DNA of 64,000 nucleotides from Bacteroidota bacterium (GCA_020402865.1 JADBYT010000006.1:62001-126000), one strand, 5' to 3'; counted from the first letter of the stretch, positions 26,947 to 34,994 are shown. Program-made: numbers and translations. The notes: a model not told the origin generated them from the sequence alone.

Positions 26947-27093
26947 CCCCTGCGCCCCTTTTTTGTCAGAGAATTGTCACCGCCCCGGGTGATAACCGTC
27001 AGCATTCCGCTATTTAGAATCAGTATAAACAAGATTCACCCAGCTACTTTTCAACCGATTTACGTATAACGACAGGAAATAACCGGCGACGGT

Positions 27094-27101
27094 TATTTTT
27101 G
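27094..27101 (+). promoter_or_regulatory. -7 promoter box TATTTTTG of the phosphatase gene
   Basis: TATTTTTG matches TAnnTTTG exactly. It overlaps a 9-base-pair hairpin with a GCGA loop (27077-27098). Transcription would begin near 27105, placing the ATG of a ten-codon leader frame at 27114 close to the mRNA 5' end. Confidence 0.45.
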
Positions 27102-27113
27102 TTGGGAATAGCC

Positions 27114-27146
27114 ATGTATTATACATCGCATACTGCAAAGTTGTGA
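27114..27146 (+). CDS. Possible ten-codon leader peptide
   Basis: ATG at 27114 opens the frame MYYTSHTAKL and stops at TGA 27144-27146. The stop overlaps the GTG start (27143) of the following gene by two bases, a geometry that permits translational coupling. It is short enough to be chance; the predicted promoter just upstream makes it worth listing. Confidence 0.25.
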   Translation: MYYTSHTAKL

Positions 27147-29158
27147 CAAAACCATCAGTTTCTGTGTTTCGGAGCATAAAAAGTTTATTGTTTCTGTTGA
27201 TGATGTGCCACGCGGCTTTCGGGCAGAAAACGGATAGTCTGGAAGCTGTACTCAGGCGCAGTCTGGAAGATACCTCGCGGGTGCGGGTGCTCACGGCGCT
27301 GGCCTGGCAGTTGCGCACGTCAGATCCGGGGCAGGCCAGCCGGCGTGCGCAGGAAGCGCTGGTGCTTGCCGGCAGGCTGCACGACGAAAAAGGGCAGGGC
27401 GATGCGTGGAATGTGATTGGCGTGGTGCATTACCGGCGTGGCGAATTTGTGGATGCGGCAGCAGCTCATTTAAAAGCGTTGGGTATTCGTGAACGCATTG
27501 GCGATGAAGAAGGCTCGGCCATCAGTTTCATCAATCTGGGCAATGTGTACAGCGATCAGCAGAACAATAAGCTGGCGCTTGATCATTACATGCGTGCGGC
27601 GGGACTGCTCGAAAAAACGGGTGGTACAAAGCGGCTGGGTGCGGTGTATCTGAACATTGGCACCATTTACGCCACCGACGAAAAATGGGGACAGGCGCTT
27701 GATTTTTTCCGCGAAGCAAAAAAACTGGCCATTGCCAATGGCAACCGCGCACTTGAAGCGCAGGCCAACAACAACATTGGCGTGGCCTACGAAAACACCG
27801 GCCGCTATGATGAAGCCCGGAAAGCCTACGCCGAATCCTACGCCATTGGTCAGGCCGAAGACGATGCGCCGAGTATGATTGATGCGGGCATTAACATTGG
27901 CAATATTTACCGCCTGCGCAAACAATATGCCGAGGCCATGAAGCAATACGACCAGGCCGAAGCACTGAGCCGCAAAACCGAATATGCCGAAGGCCTGCTG
28001 GCGGTGTACGAAGTAAAAGCCAAAACGTACCGCGAAATGCAGCAGTTTGAAAAGGCGCTGGTGTGCCAGATTCGTTTCAAGGCCATCAGCGATTCACTGT
28101 TCAGCATTGAGAATACAACCAAAATGAACGAGCTTACCACGCGCTGGCAAACCGAGCGGCAGGAACGTGAACTGCTGGCCCGCGAAGCCGAACTGACCAA
28201 ACAGCGTGAGGCCGAGCGCCGAGCTACCATGCGTCTTTGGATTACAGCCGCGGTAGCTTTGCTGGTGCTTATTTTTGGTACGTGGGCGTTTTATGCCTAC
28301 ACGCAAAAGCAACGCGCAGGCGAACTGCTGGCTGCACAAAAACGCGAAATCGAATTTAAAAACGAAGAGCTGGCGGTAAAAAACAAAGACATTACCGACA
28401 GCATTGTGTATTCGCGGCGTATCCAGCAGGCGCTGCTGCCGTCGGCCGGTTACGTGCAGCAGCTCTTGCCCGATTCATTTGTGTTTTACCGGCCAAAGGA
28501 TATTGTAAGCGGCGATTTTTACTGGGTAGAAAGCTGGGGCCGACGCGTGCTCGTAGCCGCGGCCGATTGTACCGGACATGGCGTGCCGGGTGCGCTGCTG
28601 AGTGTAGTCGGGCTTAATCTGCTTAATCAGGCCGTGCAGGTGCATGGGTTGTCGAGCCCGGCACCCATGCTTAACGCGGTAAACAAAAGCCTGGCGCAGG
28701 CCCTGGGACAGCGGCAAAGCGGAGCCGGGCAAATGTATTCGCAGGTGAACGACGGTATGGACATTGCCCTGCTGGCTATTGACCGCAGTGAAATGCAGGC
28801 TGAGTTTGCCGGAGCCAACAACCCGCTCTGGTTAGTGCGTGGCCACGAACTTACTGAATACCGCGCCGACCGCCAGCCCGTGGGGCAGCACAGCGACGGC
28901 GAGCAACGCCCCTTTACCAGCCACAGCATTGCACTGCAGCCCGGCGATATGCTCTATATTTTCAGCGATGGTTATGCCGACCAGTTTGGCGGTACTACGC
29001 AAAAGAAATTCAAACAACGCCGCCTGCGCGAACTGCTTACCGAAATTGCCGCCCAACCCGCCGCGCAGCAGCGCATCCTGCTCGAAGACCGGTTCGAAGA
29101 ATGGAAAGGAAGCCTTGAGCAGGTGGATGATGTGCTGGTAATCGGCATTCGCGTGTGA
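27143..29158 (+). CDS. TPR sensor with SpoIIE-type serine phosphatase domain
   Basis: A 671-residue protein. A signal peptide (SLLFLLMMCHAAFGQ) precedes a periplasmic array of tetratricopeptide repeats (about 60-305), an Arg/Glu-rich helix, one membrane helix (about 365-385, LWITAAVALLVLIFGTW), a coiled-coil linker and a cytoplasmic PP2C/SpoIIE phosphatase domain (about 430-671). Metal-binding Asp residues are visible in IVSGDFYWVE, AAADCTGHGVPGALLS and IFSDGYADQFGG. It should sense an envelope signal and dephosphorylate a cytoplasmic partner. No anti-sigma or STAS partner lies nearby. The GTG at 27143 is the only start that keeps the signal peptide. Confidence 0.9.
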   Translation: MTKPSVSVFRSIKSLLFLLMMCHAAFGQKTDSLEAVLRRSLEDTSRVRVLTALAWQLRTSDPGQASRRAQEALVLAGRLHDEKGQGDAWNVIGVVHYRRGEFVDAAAAHLKALGIRERIGDEEGSAISFINLGNVYSDQQNNKLALDHYMRAAGLLEKTGGTKRLGAVYLNIGTIYATDEKWGQALDFFREAKKLAIANGNRALEAQANNNIGVAYENTGRYDEARKAYAESYAIGQAEDDAPSMIDAGINIGNIYRLRKQYAEAMKQYDQAEALSRKTEYAEGLLAVYEVKAKTYREMQQFEKALVCQIRFKAISDSLFSIENTTKMNELTTRWQTERQERELLAREAELTKQREAERRATMRLWITAAVALLVLIFGTWAFYAYTQKQRAGELLAAQKREIEFKNEELAVKNKDITDSIVYSRRIQQALLPSAGYVQQLLPDSFVFYRPKDIVSGDFYWVESWGRRVLVAAADCTGHGVPGALLSVVGLNLLNQAVQVHGLSSPAPMLNAVNKSLAQALGQRQSGAGQMYSQVNDGMDIALLAIDRSEMQAEFAGANNPLWLVRGHELTEYRADRQPVGQHSDGEQRPFTSHSIALQPGDMLYIFSDGYADQFGGTTQKKFKQRRLRELLTEIAAQPAAQQRILLEDRFEEWKGSLEQVDDVLVIGIRV

Positions 29159-29261
29159 GGCTTACCGCCACAATGCTGCATCGCTGAAAGCATGGGTGAT
29201 GTGCAGCTTATCAGTGTGTTGTCGGTTCATAACCCCATTGAAAATTCCTTGTTTTCCGAAG

Positions 29262-29291
29262 GATAGCATAAATGCTGTCGTCCTATTTTTG
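29262..29291 (+). promoter_or_regulatory. umuD promoter box with candidate SOS operator
   Basis: TATTTTTG at 29284-29291 matches the -7 consensus. Just upstream, 29262-29279 is an inverted repeat, GATAGCAT-AA-ATGCTGTC, with 7 of 8 pairs complementary. Placement between the -33 and -7 positions suits a repressor such as LexA, but the Bacteroidota SOS motif is not known to me. Confidence 0.45.
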
Positions 29292-29339
29292 CAGATAGCT
29301 GTGGTGTGTTTCACAGCCAAAGCGCCTCCTCCTCCGCTC

Positions 29340-29798
29340 ATGAGCAGCCGAAAGAAAAAAGCAACTCCGCAAACACCCCTGCTTGACGTATTCATGCCTG
29401 ATGTGACACAGCGTATTTCCCTGCCGCTGTTTCAAACTCCTGTATCAGCCGGCTTTCCTTCGCCTGCCGACGATTACGAAGAAAAGAAACTCGACCTCAA
29501 CGAATATCTCGTTTCACGTCCGTCGTCCACATTTTTTGTAAAAGTAAGCGGGCAGTCAATGACCGGCGCCGGCATTCACGACGGCGATTTGCTGATTGTG
29601 GACCGCTCGGCCACTGTGGCCGATAAGAAGATTGTAATTGGTGTGGTGAATGGTGAGTTTACCGTGAAGCGCATCCGCAAAAAAGGCACGCAGCTTTTTC
29701 TGGAGCCGGAAAATCCGGCGTTTAAGCCGATTGAAATTACGGGGGATATGGATTTTACAATCTGGGGTGTGGTTACGTATGTAATTCACAAGGTGTAG
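29340..29798 (+). CDS. umuD: UmuD-like autoproteolytic subunit of DNA polymerase V
   Basis: A 152-residue LexA-fold S24 protease without a DNA-binding domain, from the ATG at 29340 (MSSRKKKATPQ). The cleavage bond is probably A37-G38 (PVSAGFPSPADD), with nucleophile S73 (GQSMTGAG) and K110 (GEFTVKRI). The spacings G38-S73 and S73-K110 are the same as in Escherichia coli UmuD (35 and 37). After self-cleavage, UmuD' activates UmuC for translesion synthesis. The matching umuC lies 980 bases away, beyond an inverted regulator gene. Confidence 0.92.
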   Translation: MSSRKKKATPQTPLLDVFMPDVTQRISLPLFQTPVSAGFPSPADDYEEKKLDLNEYLVSRPSSTFFVKVSGQSMTGAGIHDGDLLIVDRSATVADKKIVIGVVNGEFTVKRIRKKGTQLFLEPENPAFKPIEITGDMDFTIWGVVTYVIHKV

Positions 29799-29883
29799 GT
29801 TTTTTTTGCGAGGGATTTTTTGTGGTGAGGGATGAATTGGTGAACGTTTTTCGGGTGAAATTCGGGATTGTTTGATTGCATTT

Positions 29884-30022
29884 TTGAATCAAGTCTGGAG
29901 ACTTGATTCAAAATGGCGAAAAGTTTGTCGTCTTTGCCGACTGAAACTTTTCGCAGCTTCAACGACTGAAACTTTCCGCAGCTTCGAGTTTCCGCAGCTT
30001 CAACGGTCGTCTTCGCCGACCG
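29884..30022 (-). repeat. Dispersed repeat cluster C (diverged copy, opposite orientation)
   Basis: Between convergent umuD and the crp-like gene. Read on the minus strand it has the architecture of clusters A and B. Hairpin 1 (29916-29954) has arms GCGAAAAGTTT/AAACTTTTCGC, then CA, inner arms GTCGGC/GACGAC and loop AAA. Hairpin 2 (29884-29911) has arms TTGAATCAAGTCT/AGACTTGATTCAA. Degenerate further copies extend to 30022, with arms CGGTCG/CGACCG (30004-30022). Stem sequences differ from A and B, but pairing is preserved. It ends 7 bases before the crp-like stop codon and may double as a terminator. Confidence 0.8.
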
Positions 30023-30029
30023 GAACTTT

Positions 30030-30608
30030 TCAGCTGCGTTGTGTAATGCGTTTGCGGATGCGGCTGAGCGATTCGGGAGTTACGCCGATGTAGCTGGCCA
30101 GCTGGTGTTGCGGTACGCGTTGCAGTAAACCGGGGCGTTGTTCGAGCAGTTGCAGGTAGCGTTGTTCGGGCGAGGAAGTGATGAAACGGGCAAAGTTGTC
30201 TTTCATTTTCCCGAAGCTTTGTTCGAGCATGATGCGGATTACCTCGGCAAACTTCGGGTGCCGGGCAAGGAATTGTTCTTCGCTTCCCGGGCCGCCGGCT
30301 GTGGCTGTGGTGTCTTCTTCACACACGAAGAAATGGCTGGCCGGCAGCTGCTGGCTGAAACTGATGAGCGATGCAGCCGCTTCGCCTTCGGTGAAAAATG
30401 CAGTGGTTTTTTCTTCACCGTTTATAAGCTGATATTCGCGGATGCAGCCCGAGAGTACAAAGTAGCACTCGCGCGCAATCTCGCCTTCGCGCAGCAGCAC
30501 AGTGCCTTTGGGGAAATGCTTTACTTCAATTTCCTTTTCAAGCACCAGCCGGTCTTCATCACTCAGCGGCGTGTACTGCTCCACATAATCGGCAAGCGTT
30601 TTTGGCAT
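30030..30608 (-). CDS. Crp/Fnr family transcription regulator
   Basis: A 192-residue protein from the ATG at 30608 (MPKTLADYVEQYTPLSDED); the frame continues upstream across umuC antisense but only this part resembles a protein. The N-terminal cyclic-nucleotide-binding fold (about 20-120) has FPKGTVLLREGEIARECYFVL. The C-terminal helix-turn-helix (about 150-190) contains QHQLASYIGVTPESLSRIRK. The usual cAMP-contacting Arg-Ser pair of Crp is not evident, so the effector is unknown. The gene sits inverted between umuD and umuC and is divergent from umuC. Confidence 0.9.
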   Translation of the reverse strand: MPKTLADYVEQYTPLSDEDRLVLEKEIEVKHFPKGTVLLREGEIARECYFVLSGCIREYQLINGEEKTTAFFTEGEAAASLISFSQQLPASHFFVCEEDTTATAGGPGSEEQFLARHPKFAEVIRIMLEQSFGKMKDNFARFITSSPEQRYLQLLEQRPGLLQRVPQHQLASYIGVTPESLSRIRKRITQRS

Positions 30609-30718
30609 TTTGTCGGACCTGAATAAGCGAAGGCAAGTTACAAAACCCCGCGCACACAACTGCAAAGAATGGATTCGTCGGCTGTTTTTGCCTGCCGGGC
30701 GAAGTGAACGGCAAATAC

Positions 30719-30750
30719 TTGACAAGCGGGTTTTGTGCGCAGTATCTTCA
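30719..30750 (+). promoter_or_regulatory. Candidate umuC promoter
   Basis: TTG at 30719-30721 and TATCTTCA at 30743-30750 are separated by 21 bases. The second box deviates from TAnnTTTG at its last two positions. The start codon is 30 bases downstream. The region is shared with the divergent crp-like gene. Confidence 0.35.
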
Positions 30751-30779
30751 TGGCGTATTGGCAAAAGACCTGTGCCCTG

Positions 30780-32051
30780 ATGTACGCCATTGTTGACTGC
30801 AATAACTTCTTCGCTTCGTGCGAGCGCGTGTTCCGTCCCGACCTGCGCACGCGCCCGGTGGTGGTGCTTTCCAACAACGACGGCTGTATTATTTCGCGTT
30901 CGGCAGAGGCTAAGAAGCTGGGCATAAAAATGGGTGCACCGTATTTCGAAGTGCGCGAACAGCTGGAGAAAAACGGCGTGTCGGTGTTTTCGTCGAACTA
31001 TGCCCTTTACGGCGATTTTTCGCACCGCGTGATGAATTCGCTGGCTGAGTTTGTGGACCGCGAGGAAGACCTTGAAGTGTATTCGATAGACGAGGCCTTT
31101 CTGCATCTTGCCCCGCTGGCTCAATTGCATGAGCCGGTGGCCTATTGCCACACAATACGCACCACGGTGGAGCGGTGGACGGGCATTCCGGTTTCGATAG
31201 GCATTGCACCCACCAAAACGCTGGCTAAGATTGCCAACACCATTGCCAAGAAGTACAAAGGCTATGGCGGCGTGTTTCATCTCGATACGCAGGAGCGTTT
31301 AGACAAAGTACTTACCGCCACGCCTGCCGAAGATGTATGGGGCGTAGGCCGCCGTCTGGCCGAAAAGCTGAAGCAATACGGCCTTTATACCGCAAAGCAG
31401 CTGCGCGACTGCAACGATGCCTTTATCCGCAAAACCGGCGGCGTGGTGCTGTTGCGCACCGTACACGAACTGCGCGGTACGCCCTGCTTTTTTTCCGATG
31501 CCGTGCCCGATGTGCGCAAAGGCATTGCCAGCACACGTTCGTTTGGCAAATCCGTAACCACATTTGAAGAGCTGCGCGAAGCTGTATCCACCTACGTATC
31601 GCGCGCGGCCGTGAAACTGCGCAGGCAACAGTCGGCGGCGGGCTCGCTGTATGTGTATGTGCGCACCAGCGCATTCAGCGACAGTGAAAAATACAGCCGC
31701 AGCCTCTGGCGCGAACTTCCGGTACACACCGACAGTACGCCCGAACTCATTCACCACGCCACCGAAATGCTGCGCGAAATGTACCGCGAAGGCTACCAGT
31801 ACAAAAAAGCCGGTGTGATGCTCTCGCAACTCATCCCGCGCAGCAGCGTACAACTCAACGCATTCGACACCGCCGACCGTTCGCGCCAAAGCCGCGCCAT
31901 GCGCGCCCTCGATCAGATAAACCGTATTCACGGCAGTGATACACTGCGCATCGCTGCCTCCGGCCAAAGCCGCGAATGGAGCATGAAATCAGACATGAAA
32001 TCGGGGCAATACACCACGCAGTGGAATGAGTTGTTTGTGCTGAAGGTGTAG
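30780..32051 (+). CDS. umuC: UmuC-like catalytic subunit of DNA polymerase V
   Basis: A 423-residue Y-family polymerase from the ATG at 30780 (MYAIVDCNNFFASCERVF). Catalytic acidic residues are D6 and the pair D104/E105 in YSIDEAFLHL. The helix-hairpin-helix region (VWGVGRRLAEKLKQYGLYTA) and little-finger domain follow, with a C-terminal DUF4113-type tail (QYTTQWNELFVLKV). It replicates past lesions with UmuD'. It has its own upstream region, separated from umuD by the crp-like gene, so the usual umuDC operon is broken here and the two may be regulated separately. Confidence 0.95.
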   Translation: MYAIVDCNNFFASCERVFRPDLRTRPVVVLSNNDGCIISRSAEAKKLGIKMGAPYFEVREQLEKNGVSVFSSNYALYGDFSHRVMNSLAEFVDREEDLEVYSIDEAFLHLAPLAQLHEPVAYCHTIRTTVERWTGIPVSIGIAPTKTLAKIANTIAKKYKGYGGVFHLDTQERLDKVLTATPAEDVWGVGRRLAEKLKQYGLYTAKQLRDCNDAFIRKTGGVVLLRTVHELRGTPCFFSDAVPDVRKGIASTRSFGKSVTTFEELREAVSTYVSRAAVKLRRQQSAAGSLYVYVRTSAFSDSEKYSRSLWRELPVHTDSTPELIHHATEMLREMYREGYQYKKAGVMLSQLIPRSSVQLNAFDTADRSRQSRAMRALDQINRIHGSDTLRIAASGQSREWSMKSDMKSGQYTTQWNELFVLKV

Positions 32052-32086
32052 AAAACAGTTTTACATTCGCATAAAACCACCCCAAA

Positions 32087-32770
32087 ATGAAAATCCGTAC
32101 ACTTTTTCTCACACTGCTTTTCCCGCTTTTTATTCACGCCGAAACTGAATTTATCAAACCAGATCGCGCAGCAATAGAAAAAGCCATTACCGATTCAACC
32201 GCTGATACCTATTACCCAAAACTCCTGAAACGGTACAACGATTTTGATTCTACGCTTACCGTAGAAGAATACCGGCTGTTGTATTACGGATTTGTATTTC
32301 AGCCCGGCTATTCGGGTTATGACAATCACAACAAAAAAGAAATTCAGGAAGAGCTCAGTGCCGGTATGAACAGCGCAGCATCTCGCCTCTGCGATTCGGT
32401 ATTTAAAAAAATCCCCATCAGTTTACAAACCAATTACTATAAATCGCTTGCGCTGATACGCATGGGAAAAACCGGAGAGCCGGTGCAGAAATATGCACGC
32501 CGCTATCGCGGATTACGCGATGCTATTTTACAAACCGGCGACGGGAAAACAAAAGAAACAGCCTTGCACGTAATTTTTGTGACGGACGAATATCACCTCA
32601 TGTATTTTCATTTTGATCTTGATCAGATAAAGTCACAATCGCTTATTTATCCCTGCGACATGTTTGTGGTGAAGAAAAATAAAAACTACCGCGGCAAAAA
32701 AATCTGGTTTGATATTTCGGAGGCATTCAACGCCATGTCGAAACAACTTCGTAAAGAAAGCGGGGAGTAA
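32087..32770 (+). CDS. DUF4919 domain protein, exported
   Basis: A 227-residue protein with a signal peptide (MKIRTLFLTLLFPLFIHA) followed by a single DUF4919 domain. Typical features are PKLLKRYNDFDSTLTVEEYR, LYYGFVFQPGYSGY and HVIFVTDEYHLMYF. The family is found mainly in Bacteroidota, and its function is unknown. Gene length matches one domain with nothing added. It starts 35 bases after umuC on the same strand, without an obvious link. Confidence 0.85.
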   Translation: MKIRTLFLTLLFPLFIHAETEFIKPDRAAIEKAITDSTADTYYPKLLKRYNDFDSTLTVEEYRLLYYGFVFQPGYSGYDNHNKKEIQEELSAGMNSAASRLCDSVFKKIPISLQTNYYKSLALIRMGKTGEPVQKYARRYRGLRDAILQTGDGKTKETALHVIFVTDEYHLMYFHFDLDQIKSQSLIYPCDMFVVKKNKNYRGKKIWFDISEAFNAMSKQLRKESGE

Positions 32771-32795
32771 AATTTTTCAGGCGCATCTTTTTTCA

Positions 32796-33695
32796 TTACC
32801 GCAAAACCCGCTCACGAATAAGTGTGGCATACTGTGTAGTATTTTCAAGTTCAGGGAAATGACCACACTGTGCAAACTCAATAATTTCGCAGCCCGGCAA
32901 ATGTGTGTGAATTGTGTCGGGGGCGGTATGGCGGTGTGTGAAATCAAGTTTACCCCAAACCAATGTGGCTGGCGCGTGTAAAGGATGAAGCGAGGCCGAT
33001 GATTCGCGGTTTAAGCCCTGCACCAGTCCTGAGAGACAGAAGCAGCCGCGTTGGCCGAGTGCATGGTGTGCAGTTTGTACAAACGGATTTCTGTTGGCTC
33101 CTTTGGGCAGGGCATATTTGTACCAGATTGCTGCAAACTTTTTGGCATACACCGCATTCATCGTTTGTCCGAGCACAGGCACCCGCAGCGATTTAGGGAT
33201 TGATTTTTCGCTCCATTGCTGCAGTGCTTCAAACGATGGTGTTTGTGAGAGAAAAAGATGTGTTACACGTTCGGGAAAACGTTCGGTGGCTTTTATGGCG
33301 TAGTAGCCGTTTGAGCACGAAAAGGCAAACACCGCACGCGCAATACCAAGTATATCCATAACCTGCAGAATAAGCGCGGCGCCATGATCAATCGAATAAT
33401 TGAAGCGGCGTGAAGGATAGGAAAAACCCACACCGGGAAACTCAAAACAAATTACCCGGAATGATTTTGAAAGCTGTTCAATCAACGCAAGCTGATGTTC
33501 AATTACATTCGGTCCGTCGGGCGCATTAATCAGCACAGGCTTCTCGCCGCCGGTATCAAATACGCGTACAGTGCCAAAGTCAGTATCAAGCAACGTGGCG
33601 TTGATATTCCAGTATGCAGTTGTGGGTTTTCGGGCAAAACGAAGATGATCGATGAAATTGCTATTGAACATTGCTGCGTTAAATTTTGCAGGCAA
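32796..33695 (-). CDS. Alpha/beta hydrolase
   Basis: A 299-residue alpha/beta-hydrolase fold protein. The nucleophile elbow is FAFSCSNGYY with Ser128. The oxyanion-side region is VLINAPDGPNVIEHQL. The acid is probably the Asp in VWGKLDFTHR, and the catalytic His lies in FAQCGHFPELE near the C terminus. There is no signal peptide. An alternative start is the Met at residue 9. The substrate cannot be told from sequence. It is convergent with the DUF4919 gene (25 bases). Confidence 0.88.
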   Translation of the reverse strand: MPAKFNAAMFNSNFIDHLRFARKPTTAYWNINATLLDTDFGTVRVFDTGGEKPVLINAPDGPNVIEHQLALIEQLSKSFRVICFEFPGVGFSYPSRRFNYSIDHGAALILQVMDILGIARAVFAFSCSNGYYAIKATERFPERVTHLFLSQTPSFEALQQWSEKSIPKSLRVPVLGQTMNAVYAKKFAAIWYKYALPKGANRNPFVQTAHHALGQRGCFCLSGLVQGLNRESSASLHPLHAPATLVWGKLDFTHRHTAPDTIHTHLPGCEIIEFAQCGHFPELENTTQYATLIRERVLR

Positions 33696-33787
33696 TGTAG
33701 GTGGAATGTCGTTTAGAAAAATGTGTGCGGGGTGATTTTTATATGAGTGGTGTTTGTAGGATGGGATATTGCCGAAGGAGATACAAA

Positions 33788-34007
33788 ATGAATCCTCTTT
33801 TCCATACTGTATTATTATAAAGGCCGCTCTATTTGTTTCTACTCGCCATGTATGAGCAAGGCAAGCTGTTGCTTGGTCAGGCGGCGGAACTGGCCGGACT
33901 TACCAAAAAAAGCATTTAGCGAAGTATTGGGAAAATACAATGTATCTATATTCAACTCCCCATCATCAGAACTGGTAAATGATATTACCAATGCTTCACC
34001 AGCGTGA
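33788..34007 (+). pseudogene. Broken UPF0175 family (antitoxin-like) gene
   Basis: From the ATG at 33848 the frame reads MYEQGKLLLGQAAELAGLTK, the core of UPF0175 small DNA-binding proteins often paired with PIN-domain toxins. After a run of seven A (33904-33911) the frame hits TAG at 33917. Removing one A restores AFSEVLGKYNVSIFNSPSSE and a normal end at 34007. Upstream, an ATG at 33788 with a Shine-Dalgarno-like AAGGAGA opens the same frame but meets TAA after ten codons, so the 5' part is also damaged. No toxin partner is visible. Remnant status is likely; a sequencing error explains only the A run. Confidence 0.75.
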
Positions 34008-34085
34008 TGTGCTTTCACATTTATATCTCTTCTTTTGACTAATAATCCAGAATTTACAATTTACCGCACCGAACCAAATGAATTT

Positions 34086-34190
34086 CCAGCCCCGGGCGTA
34101 GCGGCACCCCACAGGTGTAGAAAGCTGTTTATGTAAATAACTCCGAGGAGTATAGCGGAGCACGGGAACCGAGCCGTATTTTAATGCACT
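34086..34190 (-). repeat. Dispersed repeat D (tail and GC block only)
   Basis: On the minus strand this copy has the tail motif CCCGTGCTCCGCTATACTCC (compare CCCGTGTTCCGCTATACTCC in A and B). A spacer follows, then CACCTGTGGGGTGCCGCTAC and CGCCCGGGGCT, matching the GC block of B with changes. The two hairpins are absent. It shows that the tail plus GC block can occur without the hairpin part. Confidence 0.75.
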
Positions 34191-34282
34191 CTAAGCTTCG
34201 CTCCACCTCATTTGAATACAGTAGGTTATGAATACACAAAGTCAACACAACCTTTTGCTACCTTGCATGTGTGAATAACACC

Positions 34283-34804
34283 ATGCACCTGCACCACCAA
34301 ACACCCAACCTCCTCCTGCGTCCGCTGCGCGCAGCAGATGCCCCCGCCATTTACACCTTCTACTCCACCCCCGAAATGATGGCCTGGCGCGGCGCAGCCG
34401 TATTCACTACACCTGATGAAGCCGAAGCCCTGCTCTTTCACTGGCGCAAACTGGAAGCCTTGCAACGCGGCTTTCGGGTGGGCATTGCATGGAAGGAAAC
34501 CGGCCAGCTCATTGGCACGGCCGGATTCAAACACATTGACCACACCCACCACAGCGGCGAAATTGGCTACGAACTTTTGCCGGCCTTCTGGAACCGCGGC
34601 TACATGACCGAAGCCATGCAACCCCTGATTGCGCAGACCGCCGCACGTTACCAGCTGCACACCGTGACCGCCAACATAGACCCCGGCCACACCGCCAGCA
34701 AACGCGTGCTCGAAAAGCTGGGCTTTGTGCAGGAAGCGCATTACCGCGAAAATTACTTCTTTGAGCGCTGGTGGGATTCGGCCATCTGGGTGAAGCATTT
34801 ATAG
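34283..34804 (+). CDS. GNAT family N-acetyltransferase, RimJ/RimL-like
   Basis: A GNAT acetyltransferase of about 173 residues. It begins LLLRPLRAADAPAIYTFY, has the acceptor-side segment and the acetyl-CoA-binding region IGYELLPAFWNRGYMTEAMQ, and ends with NIDPGHTASKRVLEKLGFVQ, all typical of the RimJ/RimL group that acetylates protein N termini or amino compounds. ATG 34283 is chosen; a GTG four codons upstream (34271) is possible. The substrate is unknown, and neighbours give no hint. Confidence 0.88.
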   Translation: MHLHHQTPNLLLRPLRAADAPAIYTFYSTPEMMAWRGAAVFTTPDEAEALLFHWRKLEALQRGFRVGIAWKETGQLIGTAGFKHIDHTHHSGEIGYELLPAFWNRGYMTEAMQPLIAQTAARYQLHTVTANIDPGHTASKRVLEKLGFVQEAHYRENYFFERWWDSAIWVKHL

Positions 34805-34994
34805 CAGCACACGCACCATAAACGTTTACAAACACATGTGGGGCAGGCAGTTGTACCTGCAGCCAAACAGTGCGCCAATGTAAACTACGCAGGATTTCGG
34901 GCAGGTTACACAACGAAAACCGCAGACTACATTATTTAACTTGAACCGGTGAAATTTTGGTACTTACTTGTGAGCAAACTAAAATTTCATACCC

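Larger units (their letters stand above)
33696..34270. other. Gene-poor region with gene remnants and repeat D
   Basis: A comparatively AT-rich stretch containing a broken UPF0175 gene (33788-34007) and a partial copy of the dispersed repeat family on the minus strand (34086-34190). TACCTTGC at 34259-34266 is a weak -7 box for the acetyltransferase. I see no intact gene. Confidence 0.6.

Noticed and set aside
30609-31280. Upstream extension of the crp-like frame across umuC
   Set aside because: The extension is antisense to the umuC catalytic core and the regulator family starts at the ATG at 30608.
33696-34270. tRNA or other structured RNA in the gene-poor stretch
   Set aside because: No cloverleaf, T-loop sequence or stable long hairpin was found; the recognisable content is a broken gene and a repeat copy.
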